21,037 bases of DNA. It comes from Nemertoderma westbladi. Lineage: Eukaryota; Xenacoelomorpha; Nemertodermatida; Nemertodermatidae. Each line of letters starts with the position of its first letter. Position 1 is the first letter of the stretch. Positions 9,701-18,201 of the stretch are shown here, piece after piece. Made by a program: the position numbers and the translations under genes. The notes below the pieces were generated by a model. The model was not told the DNA's origin and searched no databases. It worked only from the letters and a program-made list of their open reading frames with translations. The stretch covers positions 1 to 21,037 of the forward strand of contig JAUCBJ010006030.1 of the NCBI GenBank assembly GCA_032718475.1. Direction: 5' to 3'.

Positions 9701-10710
9701 ATCCGCCCCCATTCCGTTATTCACTCTGATTTTCCCCTATCCGCCCCCATTCCGTTATTCACTCTGTTTTTACCCTATCCGCCCCCATTCCGTTATTCAC
9801 TCTGTTTTTCCCCTATCCGTCCCCATTCCGTTATTCACTCTGTTTTTCCCCTATCCTTCCCCATTCCGTTATTCACTCTGTTTTTCCCCTATCCTTCCCC
9901 ATTCCGTTATTCACTCTGTTTTTCCCCTATCCTTCCCCATTCCGTTATTCACTCTGTTTTTCCCCTATCCTTCCCCATTCCGTTATTCACTCTGTTTTTC
10001 CCCTATCCTTCCCCATTCCGTTATTCACTCTGTTTTTCCCCTATCCTTCCCCATTCCGTTATTCACTCTGTTTTTCCCCTATCCTTCCCCATTCCGTTAT
10101 TCACTCTGTTTTTCCCCTATCCTTCCCCATTCCGTTATTCACTCTGTTTTTCCCCTATCCGTCCCCGTTCCGTTATTCACTCTGTTTTTCCCCTATCCGT
10201 CCCCATTCCATTATTCACTATGTTTTTCTCCTATCCTTCCCCATTCCGTTATTCACTCTGTTTTTCCCCTATCCGTCCCCATTCCGTTATTCACTCTGTT
10301 TTTCCCCTATCCGTCCCCATTCCGTTATTCACTCTACTCTGTTTTTCCCCTATCCTTCCCCATTCCGTTATTCACTCTGTTTTTCCCCTATCCTTCCCCA
10401 TTCCGTTATTCACTATGTTTTTCCCCTATCATTCCCCATTCCGTTATTCACTCTGTTTTTCCCCTATCCGTCCCCATTCCGTTATTCACTATGTTTTTCC
10501 CCTATCCTTCCCCATTCCGTTATTCGCTCTGTTTTTCCCCTATCCTTCCCCATTCCGTTATTCACTCTGTTTTTCCCCTATCCTTCCCCATTCCGTTATT
10601 CACTCTGTTTTTCCCCTATCCTTCCCCATTCCGTTATTCGCTCTGTTTTTCCCCTATCCTTCCCCATTCCTTTAATCGCTCTGTCTCTCCTCGCATCCTT
10701 CCCCATTCCT
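6789..10710. repeat. 38-bp polypyrimidine minisatellite, about 103 copies, with higher-order repeats
   Basis: The unit is 38 bp and nearly pure C/T on the plus strand; it can be cut as CCGTTATTCACTCTG, then TTTTTCCCC, then TATCCTTCCCCATT. Variants recur in a set order: CCTTCCCC versus CCGTCCCC, CTCTG versus CTATG, CCGTT versus CCATT, and CCCCGTTCC. The CCCCGTTCC plus CCATT/CTATG/CTCC signature occurs at 7201, 7847, 8683 and 10164. The spacings are 646, 836 and 1481 bp, that is 17, 22 and 39 units (less one base). Because 38 is not a multiple of three and the plus-strand unit has no stop, all three plus frames stay open for hundreds of codons. The right end grades into the last exon of the minus-strand FLYWCH gene. 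Confidence 0.97.
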
Positions 10711-11273
10711 CCCGATGGCAACCTTCGCCGCGAGGACTCCGTTATTCAGCTGCAGTTGTCGAATCGTTGCGTTCTTCTCTCTGCACTCCGACTCCAACCT
10801 CTCTATAGTCCGTTTTCCTCTCCGCACCTCCGCGCTTAGTCTATCTATCTCCGCGGACACCAGAGTTTGCAGGGCGTAGAAAGTCTTCCCTATCGGGTTT
10901 CTTTCATGGTTCACGTTCATGTCACCGGTTTGACTCGTGTGATTGGACAATGTTGTTGTGTTAGAAAGGTTGAGAGGTTGTGAGTCCATCTCGTTGTTGA
11001 TTGGCTCTTCATCCATCTCGTCTACGGTTTGTATCAATGAGCCACATATTGGGTTTCTGGAATCCATCTGGTTTCCCTCGGAGTTCAGCTGGCTGCCCCC
11101 ACTAGCCCCCGCACTAGTCCCGATTATTAACTCGCCGTTGTATTGTTGGGAGTTATTGCGAGTGTCGCACACAATGGGCATTAGTACATCGCTGGTTGGG
11201 TATAATTGGTTGCCGAGGTTATAACAACTGTCCAATTGGGTGCTTGATTCGGCTTTAATACCAATCTCACAAA
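10672..11273 (-). CDS. FLYWCH/AT-hook/coiled-coil gene, exon 3 (terminal)
   Basis: This is the terminal coding exon, 199 codons plus TAA. The acceptor is TATTATTTTAG ending at 11274 on the minus strand. Its first two bases complete a codon begun in exon 2 (T+TT, Phe). The first ~120 residues are Ser/Thr/Asn/Gln-rich and look disordered. The last ~70 residues (from about TFYALQTLVSAEIDRLSAEV) have heptad-like spacing with charged residues and probably form a coiled coil for dimerisation. The last ~12 residues (RNGEGCEERQSD) are read from a diverged unit of the adjoining 38-bp array. An alternative ending uses the weak donor in GCGAAG|GTTGCC near 10720. Function is unknown; with the FLYWCH and AT-hook parts upstream, DNA binding or chromatin association is the reasonable inference. 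Confidence 0.7.
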
Positions 11274-11627
11274 CTAAAATAATATGAGTAGACTTAATCA
11301 GGATCAAAATTACTCATAATTAAGAAATAATTCGGCTACTGAAGAATTAACTTATATAATTTAAGAATGACTCTAGTCCCGAATTTCTTGAATTCCGCCG
11401 CTTGATGGTCGGGAACACTAGATGGATTGACCAATCGCGGTGTGGTAATGATCAATTTTATAATAAAATAGCGCTTGACAAAGCTCCCTACCCTACTGAA
11501 TTACGCCGGACATTAAAAAAACCTTTCATGTGCTTGTTACTTATTCAGGTAACTATGGTGATATCTTATATTACACACCATATCATACAAAAACCATACT
11601 TTATTTCCGCTCTTGATTTGAACTTAC

Positions 11628-11884
11628 AATTATTCCTAGCGGTAGTTGCGGCCTGACCGATTTTGTGCTGATTGGGTCTGCCCCTTGGTTTGGGACCCGT
11701 GGAATGGTTGGGCCGACAGTGTGGGTGCAACGCTGCCTCGGTTGCGTGTCGTAAGGGCATCACGGAGACTTTACGCAGACCCCTTCGTGGTGGGGCGACG
11801 TGGTTGTGGTCGCAGTCTAAGCTGATAGAACGCAGTGTCTCCCCCAATGATATTCCCTTGGCTTTACAATTCTTATAGGTGCAA
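11628..11884 (-). CDS. FLYWCH/AT-hook gene, exon 2 (second half of the finger plus AT-hook)
   Basis: The exon is 257 bp. The acceptor is CCCCTTAG at 11885-11892 on the minus strand; the donor is AATT|GTAAGT with GTAAGT at 11627-11622. It enters in phase 2 (completing CG+T, Arg) and leaves in phase 1, matching both neighbours. It encodes CTYKNCKAKG, then a short sheet, then CDHNH. These are the second half of a FLYWCH zinc finger with the C, C, H, H ligands, although C-x4-C is tighter than usual. After it comes a basic segment, GPKPRGRPNQHK, with the GRP core of an AT-hook that binds the minor groove of AT-rich DNA. The local GC content is above that of the flanks. The mod(mdg4)/FLYWCH family resemblance is from memory. 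Confidence 0.8.
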
Positions 11885-11946
11885 CTAAGGGGTCATAATA
11901 TAAATAATTTAATAACAGACAAGCCGTATTTAGGGTGCGACAAAAC

Positions 11947-12229
11947 ATACTCAATGCTTACGTCAATTAGACTTGTTGTCAAGGGAGTTTCAATACGCCC
12001 AACAAATAATCTACAATTATAATATTATCAATTTATTTCTCCCTCAAGGGGAGGGGGGGGGGGGGGGGGGGGGGGGGTGGCTCTGCTGTGGATTTCAAAG
12101 GTAGTTTCGTCCCTGATGATGCCCCTAGGGGGAGAAATACATTAATTGGTAATATTATAATTGAAGATATTTGTTGGGCGTATAGAAACTCCCGTGACAA
12201 CAAGTCTAATTGACGTAAGCATTGAGTAT
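11947..12229. mobile_element. MITE with ~106-bp terminal inverted repeats and a 25-G loop
   Basis: The left arm begins ATACTCAATGCTTACGTC at 11947 and the right arm ends with its complement at 12229. The arms (about 11947-12052 and 12122-12229) match over ~106 bp with few mismatches. The loop holds 25 consecutive G (12053-12077) and about 44 bp of other sequence. TA or ATA at the outer edges could be the target duplication. It sits in the intron between exons 1 and 2 of the FLYWCH gene. The minus-strand frame with a proline run (12033-12275) is just this element. Confidence 0.85.
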
Positions 12230-12949
12230 ATAAATATAAGCGTTTTCTATAACCGGTTATGAAAACCTTTTCCATCTACTGACATTTACCCAATAATGTT
12301 TCATGTTGGTGGTGGTTTGGTGGTGTGTGGCATTTGTTTGAGGTGCATAATTATAGTTCTCGGGGGATAATATTCGTTCAAATTTGCTGTGTTCAATGCT
12401 GTGTTAGTGGCGGTTGCCTGGTACATTACTTTACTGTTATATGTACAGCTGTAATGTGATATCTTTTCTTTTTTAGTATTTATGATAATGTGCTTAATAA
12501 CAGCGTCGTTAAAAATTATAATACTACCTGAGTTAATTAGCGTTACATTTTAGGCATAAAAACAATAATTAGCCCAGTTTTATAGCAAATGTTAGCAGTT
12601 AAACTTTTGATTTTTTAGTTCGGGTTTTACATTCTGTTTGGATTCAGTAAATGGAGTTCTGATCTAATTCAGTAACAGAAAACTGTCAAGGCTACCAGTG
12701 TATAATACCTAACACACATCGAGACCTTAAACCAGATCACGTAAATTTCATTTCGGATTCAGTAAATTTAGCAGCGCAGGGAACCGCAGATTAAACCCTG
12801 AAAATTTTAAATCTGTCATATTTGGAATGATAAGCATTTTACTCTAAAACAATATTTGTTTAATACCGCAGAATCCAAGCCATAGATTGATCAATTAATT
12901 GTTGTATTCACGTGCTGCGCGAAGTTCCTAGGAACCGCATATCACTCAC

Positions 12950-13073
12950 CGCCAGTATACAGTCTGTCCATACTGCCGACTGCAGTAGAATTTATAGCCC
13001 ATGGTACTTTCTAGTATCGGTGATCCTTTTGCGTTTGGTCTCAGATGGTACATAGACACGTCCACCCCAGGAG
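12950..13073 (-). CDS. FLYWCH/AT-hook gene, exon 1 visible (first half of the finger)
   Basis: The exon is 124 bp and too short to stand out as an ORF. The acceptor is ATATCATTCATAG just before 13073 on the minus strand, with a pyrimidine-rich lead. The donor is TGGCG|GTGAGT at 12949-12944. The product includes NAKGSPIL and GYKFYCSRQYGQTVYW, the F/L-Y-W half of a FLYWCH finger. The last two bases CG join exon 2's first base T to give Arg, so the joined protein reads VYWR then CTYKNCKAK, the family arrangement Y-W-R-C. Splice-phase agreement at both junctions plus a family domain reconstructed across the intron make this strong. The intron (11885-12949) holds a MITE. It enters in phase 1, so at least one upstream exon exists. 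Confidence 0.82.
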
Positions 13074-13124
13074 CTATGAATGATATAAAATTAAAATATA
13101 GCATTGAAAAGGGAATTACGCCTG

Positions 13125-13228
13125 CAACTTATTTTTCCAGTGCGGTGCCCCAGGGTACCTAAAGTTAGTTCTGTACTACGCTCAACGAAAATATCGTATA
13201 TACGAAATTGGTACTCATTTAGCGAACG
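13125..13228 (-). mobile_element. SINE-like fragment (copy 1, 3' portion)
   Basis: On the minus strand it carries CGCTAAATGAGTACCAAT, a variable centre, then CTGGGGCACCGCACTGGAAA and AATAAGTTGCAGGCG. The same series in the same order occurs at 15425-15545, so both belong to one dispersed family. The tRNA-like head is not seen here. It would lie in the intron after the tentative exon 13244-13478. Confidence 0.6.
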
Positions 13229-13243
13229 TCCGTTCCCACTAAC

Positions 13244-13478
13244 CTCCGTATAGCACCATGCTTGTTGACAACGGTTTGGGTCTCTCAGTTGGGGTCTGGG
13301 AGCTGCTCTGTCTGGTCGTTTTTATCATTGTGGGCCTCTCATCTTTAAACGGTAGTAGAGCACCCGGGCACACCCCGAAAGCAGGTTGTCTGACCTCTGT
13401 TGTCGGACTAATTGAGGCTATTAGATTAGGGCTAATTGTTGGTTTTTCTATGTATCCAATTGGAGGGGAGTTTGACAT
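13244..13478 (-). CDS. Possible upstream exon of the FLYWCH gene (tentative)
   Basis: A minus-strand frame with an ATG at 13478 encodes 78 residues rich in Pro, Ser and Thr (SPPIGYIEKPTISP, SQTPTERPKPLS). It ends at a plausible donor, GGAG|GTTAGT (GTTAGT at 13243-13238). It leaves in phase 1, matching the next exon (G+CT, Ala). The intron between would be 164 bp and would hold a SINE-like copy. No domain is seen and phase agreement has a one-in-three chance of being accidental. It might be an initial exon or nothing. Confidence 0.3.
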
Positions 13479-14442
13479 AATTATTATTAACAGAAATTAA
13501 TTTTAAACATGAAATTATACCTATTTACTTTTAGTTAGTAAATTTAATTTGTCTCTAAATGTTTTTTCCTACTAAACAAAACAAGTATCTTGTGAAATTA
13601 ATCAAATAATTAATAGTTTATGTTCTAAATTGTAAGTAATATAAATTTCGTGCAAAAAATTAACAATGTTCTAATCTGCCCTTTCTACACTGTATACTGT
13701 AGTTAATTAATAGTTCTAATTTCCTATTTATACGACACTTATCTGTCATACTAAACCAATAGAACGGGAAATCAACTAATCTACTACCCAGTAGGCAGCC
13801 ATGTTTAACAATATTTGAACAAAATGAAATAGCTCGAATAATTATTGGTAGTTGCCCCGACCTTTAGTGCCTTGGTATTAAAGACGGTGACTGATGATAT
13901 TGTGTGGGGTTGGGGTCGAATTCCTGTTTCTATAGCAACCGGAATGTATTATCCTATAGGTTTAGTTGATGTGGGAACGTGGCTCATTAATTAGAGACAA
14001 AGAGGGTATTGGACGCAAATCCCATCTCGGCGAATAATATTCGTCCCAATGTCAACTTACCAATTTAGTGAAAGGAGCAGGTTACAGTGGCACGTTATTC
14101 TAACCAAAACAATACACCAAATTTAATCGTACAGGTTACAGTTTTATTTTTGAGAGTAATCAGCTGTTATTTGCATGGATTTTCCCCTGGAGAGGGAAGA
14201 ATTTTGATTGTATCGAAAGTATCTGGTATAATTAACAAAAAACAATTATCGCCATTATAATACTATATCACAGCAACGATTTGATTGGTTGCATGCGAAA
14301 AGGCATCGGTTACCACTTGACTAACGATTTAGTGTAGTTACTTGTAGGCCTATAATACTTAACCGCTTCCCTATATACCGCCATTGAAACCAAACATTTG
14401 ATGATTTACCATTGAGTCCAAACTCCAAACTACCTGTAATTA
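13479..14442. other. AT-rich non-coding stretch with a dispersed-repeat copy
   Basis: No exon was recognised. The latter part (about 13990-14180) belongs to a dispersed repeat listed separately. The rest is AT-rich and structureless by eye. Confidence 0.5.
14010..14180 (+). repeat. Dispersed repeat family, copy A
   Basis: The block contains GTGAAAGGAGCAGGTTACAG and TGGCACGT, then CCAAAACAAT, then ACAGGTTACAGTTTTATTT. The first part recurs at 20930-21037 and the second part at 15288-15375. Identity is high over the shared words, with indels between them. The family was not recognised. Confidence 0.75.
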
Positions 14443-14602
14443 ACTATAGAGGAGGTATCCGTTCCGTACCTTATATTATGGAACTGCATGTAATACTATA
14501 GAGGAGGTATCCGTTCCGTACCTTATATTATGGAACTGCATGTAATACTATAGAGGAGGTATCCGTTCCGTACAGTCTTATATTATGGAACTGCATGTAA
14601 TA
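14443..14602. repeat. 52-bp tandem repeat, three copies
   Basis: Units start ACTATAGAGGAGGTATCCGT at 14443, 14495 and 14547. Copies 1 and 2 are identical; copy 3 has a 3-base insertion (GTACAGTCTT). Each unit holds two short inverted repeats, AGGTA...TACCT and GTTCC...GGAAC. The sequence before copy 1 (TACCTGTAATTA) resembles the end of a further, decayed unit. Confidence 0.95.
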
Positions 14603-15240
14603 TTATCTAATTAGCATAATAATAAATACAGTGAAATATAGTTGATATAATGTTATAATAAAATAAGGTGAAAAATTAAGTGTAATCGCGACTTTTTGAA
14701 AATATCAATTTATAACTTAAATACTAATCGTTTGAACACTACATTAGAACTTGCATTCATGGATTTCTATCTGTATTTGATAAATTAAATCTTCCATCCC
14801 TCCGTTTTATCCATTCATTTAACCGGCACCCCATGATTCCATAAAAATTGCAGCCGTTACCATGGTAACACCTCGAGATTTCGTGCTGGTAGTTCTCTGC
14901 GGTTGTGGCTGGTTATTCTCAGCAGTATAGCTCTATTTAGAAATAATGAGATTGTGTTAAAAAAGTGGGGGAGTTTGGGTATAGTTGGGGTTCTTTACAT
15001 ATCGGTACAGTTACAGGTATTGTACCTGTACCGGAAGTTATGGATTGGATTGGTATGGATATCGGGAATATTATTATCAGATTACATCTATTTAAACTCG
15101 TATTACAATATTAAGCCTTTTTAGTGAAGTTAAATAATATGGATGGCCTTTCAATGGTTTTTATATATTTTTATTCTTCTGCCTTCGAACTATTTTATTA
15201 CTACTTGTACCCCAATGACATAAAGTAAACAGTCTGCAAA
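14603..15240. other. AT-rich non-coding stretch with a short hairpin
   Basis: No exon was recognised. A compound inverted repeat near 15002-15034 pairs CGGTACAG with CTGTACCG and ACAGGTA with TACCTGT around a TTG loop. A 73-codon plus frame (14903-15124) shows no domain. Confidence 0.5.
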
Positions 15241-15287
15241 ACGGGAGACAGGGGGGGAGGAGTAAACAATATTAATTATAAATTAAG

Positions 15288-15375
15288 GAGAAACCAAAAC
15301 AATAAACGAAAGTCAATAAATAGCACAGGTTACAGTTTTATTTCTATTCATAATAAGCTATTTTTTTGCTCGATT
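15288..15375 (+). repeat. Dispersed repeat family, copy B (partial)
   Basis: It shares ACCAAAACAAT and ACAGGTTACAGTTTTATTT with copy A in the same order, followed by similar TTTTCCCCT/TTTCCCCT wording. It directly abuts the SINE-like copy at 15425-15545. Confidence 0.6.
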
Positions 15376-15424
15376 TCCCCTATGTGGGCTACAAAACTTG
15401 CTTTCATTGGCTGTTAGGCCAGGG

Positions 15425-15608
15425 AATACACTGAATGTCTGCGACTTATTTCCACTGCGGTCCCCCCAGAACTTTACTCCCCAGAGGAAATATTGGTATT
15501 CGTTTAGCGATGTGCCATACAGGGATCGAACCCACGACCTCTGGAAATGGGACCTGGGTTGAGTTTTATTGCGTATGTGTACCCCCCCCCCCCCCCCCCC
15601 CCCCCCCC
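15425..15608 (-). mobile_element. tRNA-derived SINE-like copy 2 with poly-G head
   Basis: Read on the minus strand, 27 G (15582-15608) precede a tRNA-like segment with a good RNA polymerase III B-box, GTGGGTTCGATCCC (complement of about 15524-15537). Then comes a body shared with the copy at 13125-13228 (CGCTAAACGAATACCAAT, CTGGGGGGACCGCAGTGG, AATAAGTCGCAG). No clear A-box is visible, so the head may be decayed or cut by the poly-G tract. Confidence 0.65.
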
Positions 15609-15798
15609 AATAAGTACTGTAAAACATACATCAATTATTAATGTGATTGATATAGGCAACTTATTCAGTAGCTGTCAATTACAGCTCCGCTCCATAAATC
15701 AAGTGAAACCTGGACATATAGACACATTCCGGACTTACTGACACGCATCCATGATTTCCTGACAGCGAGAATCCCTAACGATCTTCTAATTATTACAG

Positions 15799-15964
15799 AT
15801 GGTAAAGGCGGAGCGTCTGGATATTCCGGGGAGGCCCCCCATCTTCGTTTACTGTGCAGTCTAACGGGGGGTACAACCCCCAGCCAATGGGACGATATCA
15901 CGGGAAACACACCGCTAACCTACATGCGTGATTCCGTATCATTCTCTACCCCGTTGTCGGCCAG
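15799..15964 (+). CDS. Ank: Ankyrin exon, ZU5 (C-terminal) domain
   Basis: The exon is 166 bp between the acceptor TCTAATTATTACAG (ending 15798) and donor CCAG|GTGAGA (15965). The frame starting with GGT at 15801 encodes [20 protein letters not shown] and [20 protein letters not shown], the hallmark run of the second ZU5 domain of ankyrins. Ankyrins link membrane proteins to spectrin, and the ZU5-ZU5-UPA supermodule is the spectrin-binding core. The exon ends in phase 2 (AG), and the next exon supplies A to make Arg (SAR|YWL). It enters in phase 1, so an exon must precede it; none was found between 1921 and 15798. Confidence 0.93.
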
Positions 15965-17382
15965 GTGAGATGAGAACCTTAATAGTACTGTAGAAAATAT
16001 ATGACACAATAGTAATAAAAATAACTTTAGCCATTGAAAACAATGGCTTATTTTTCCTCTGACCCGGAAAAAAGTTATTTTTTTTCATCACCAAACCGTC
16101 GCATTGTATCAATCCTCACCAAAGTGTAGGCCCTACCTTTGTTATTTTTTAATAGTCAAACAAAGTAGCTTCGTTTTCAACCTTTTTATGAGACGTTTTG
16201 GTTTGTAGGTGACACACCATAGTACAGTATTTCTCTATCAATCTTCTGCCATATCAACATTAACACTCTCACCATGATGCTCTTTCCATTGATGTATAAA
16301 ATCATGTTTTCATAGTTTCGACTGTTCCTTTAATCTCTTTGTTATCACTTTTATTGTGTTATTTATTACTTTTTTTGATTACCATTTTCGGACAACTCTT
16401 CGATTTATCACTCTCAGCGTTTCAAAATTGTTTGGTTTTGGCTATAATTTGACATATAGGTGCCTAAGATACTATTCTACATGACAGGTCAGAAAAATTT
16501 TACTTTTCGCTATTTAATATTAGTTAATACTAGTTCACAACAAAAAAAACTTGGTTGCGCTTAAAACCCTAAGGATTTTACAGTCTTGAATCTAATCACA
16601 TGAAAGTTTTTTATACGATAGATCGAAGATGGGGCAACATAACTATCAGGCGAAATTTTGTTAAAATAATTCTGCACCGCTAGGTGGCGCTGCAAATTTA
16701 TGCTAAATTTTTAGGTTTGTTATAAATAGTATTACATTATATTATGAAAAAATTTCGAAAAGTTGTCTGATACTTTTATGCAGGGTGGCTATCTAGACAC
16801 CCACAGAATGTTTCAGACTAATTGCTCAAAAATTGTAGAAGTAGTAGGGTTTTGAAGTTGACAATTTCATAAAAAAAAATTTGTAGATAATCGACCTTTC
16901 CTTATACATAGTAATAGTAATTTCAATAGGATTCCCTAAATGGAATTTGTTATAACTTGAAAACTAAAAGAGCTATTAAATAGCGGTTTTCAGAGTGCGA
17001 TATAACCGATCATAAAAATATTTTTGGCATATTTTGGACTAAAATGACCCCCCCCCCCCCCTTAACTTATTAATCATATCGGTAAACGTTAACAATATTT
17101 TAATATTCTTACCCGGGAAAAGAAATATATAATTAAAAAACATGCTATCTTATTGGTTTGGGATTGGATAATATAGATATGAAATATGGATATTCGTATC
17201 AAAAGTAGCAATTTGAGAAAAAATATTTTTTTCTTCAACCATCGTTAAAAATATGATTTTATTATTTTACGAATATTACGATAAATTGGTCTGACGAGAA
17301 ATATTCCTTTCGTGTTGGTATTTATTTTTACACTATCGGGGTCTTTCGATCTTCTATTAACTAATATGTTGTTATCCGTTAG
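15965..17382 (+). other. Ankyrin intron (1418 bp)
   Basis: It runs from GTGAGA to TTATCCGTTAG, with a branch-point-like TATTAACTAAT about 25-30 nt before the acceptor. Contents include a hairpin AGCCATTG-AAAA-CAATGGCT near 16031 nested in AATAACTTT...AAAGTTATT, and a 14-C run (17048-17061). AT-rich wording such as TTATAACTTGAAAACTAAAAG (about 16950) suggests decayed transposable elements. No further exon was seen. Confidence 0.85.
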
Positions 17383-17611
17383 ATATTGGCTTATAGACTG
17401 TCGTCAAGGAGCTGACGTTGTGTCTGTAGCTCGACAGATGTACAGGGAATTGGTACCGGTGCCCTACATGGCCAAGTTCGTTGTGTTCGCTAAACGTCAC
17501 GACCCGGTGGAGGCCAGACTCCGGGTCTTCTGTATGACCGACGATAAGGTTGATAAAACGCTGGAGCGACAAGAACAGTTCGCAGAGATTGCGAGAAGTC
17601 GGGATGTTGAG
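17383..17611 (+). CDS. Ank: Ankyrin exon, UPA domain
   Basis: The exon is 229 bp between the acceptor GTTATCCGTTAG (ending 17382) and donor GAG|GTATGT (17612). The product [48 protein letters not shown] and [11 protein letters not shown] is strongly ankyrin and covers the start of the UPA domain after ZU5. It starts by completing the Arg codon from the previous exon and ends in phase 0, just where family members continue VLEGKP. That next exon is not in the rest of the window, so the downstream intron exceeds 3.4 kb. The open frame beginning at 17312 is intron sequence read through and is not part of the protein. Confidence 0.95.
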
Positions 17612-18201
17612 GTATGTTGACACTCCCCCCAGCCCACTGCACTGCACTGTGTAGTGCATAGTTGCAGTGCAATGATTGGTGCACTGACAGCGACAGGTGC
17701 AGGTTTCAAGAACTAACAGTTCTAGCCCTGGTATTTATTTGTACTGTAACCTGACGGCATGGCATGACTGGCATACTGATGGCATGCAGTGCAGTATATT
17801 CTTTTGTCAGTATTTAGGGTTCTGTACAACCTTGCTTGCTACCTTAGACTTTATGGGGTATATCGTTTTTTTTATTCTGGTTAGGGTCGCTTAGGGTCAC
17901 TACCAGTTAAATTACTGGGAGCAAATCTTGGGATAGGAGTAGCGCCCACCCCTACCCTCGGGTCACTTTGTCGTGTTATAATTAAATAAAACTATAGTTA
18001 GCCTTCCCTTGGACCTTAGATGGGCACTAATTTCTTAGAATATGACTTAAGGTAAGGGTTACATTAACAGTTTGAATAAGGGTGGCCGCCACTCTTGTAA
18101 CCTGCGAGAGTAATACAATGTGTTAGTACATGAAAGTGAAAGTACATTACCGAATTTAATTTATTTATAAGCAATTGAAACGAAAATATATTGAGAGTTA
18201 A
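17612..18201 (+). other. Start of the next ankyrin intron
   Basis: It begins GTATGT. It includes a patch of GCACTGCA/TGCAGTGC words (17633-17690) able to form hairpins, and a run of GGCAT repeats (17755-17790). No exon was seen. Confidence 0.6.

Noticed and set aside
7257-10808. 1183-aa, 822-aa and 722-aa proline/phenylalanine-rich ORFs
   Set aside because: They are three frames of a 38-bp array with no stops on the plus strand; 38 is not a multiple of three, so each frame reads a 38-residue period. There is no start context, splice site or domain.
11402-11878. Plus-strand ORFs opposite FLYWCH exon 2
   Set aside because: The GC-rich segment is explained by the minus-strand exon with good splice sites and the FLYWCH motif.
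13258-13500. Plus-strand 80-aa hydrophobic ORF
   Set aside because: It looked briefly like a mitochondrial membrane protein but matches none I know. The opposite strand has a phase-compatible exon candidate.
14903-15124. 73-aa hydrophobic plus-strand ORF
   Set aside because: It is AT-rich, without domain, splice context or neighbours.
17312-17382. N-terminal 23 residues of the ORF covering the ankyrin exon
   Set aside because: Intron read-through: the acceptor at 17382 joins perfectly to the exon ending at 15964.
17630-17690. GCACTGCA-rich patch as a small RNA hairpin
   Set aside because: The short words can pair in many ways, but no single long precursor-like stem is evident.
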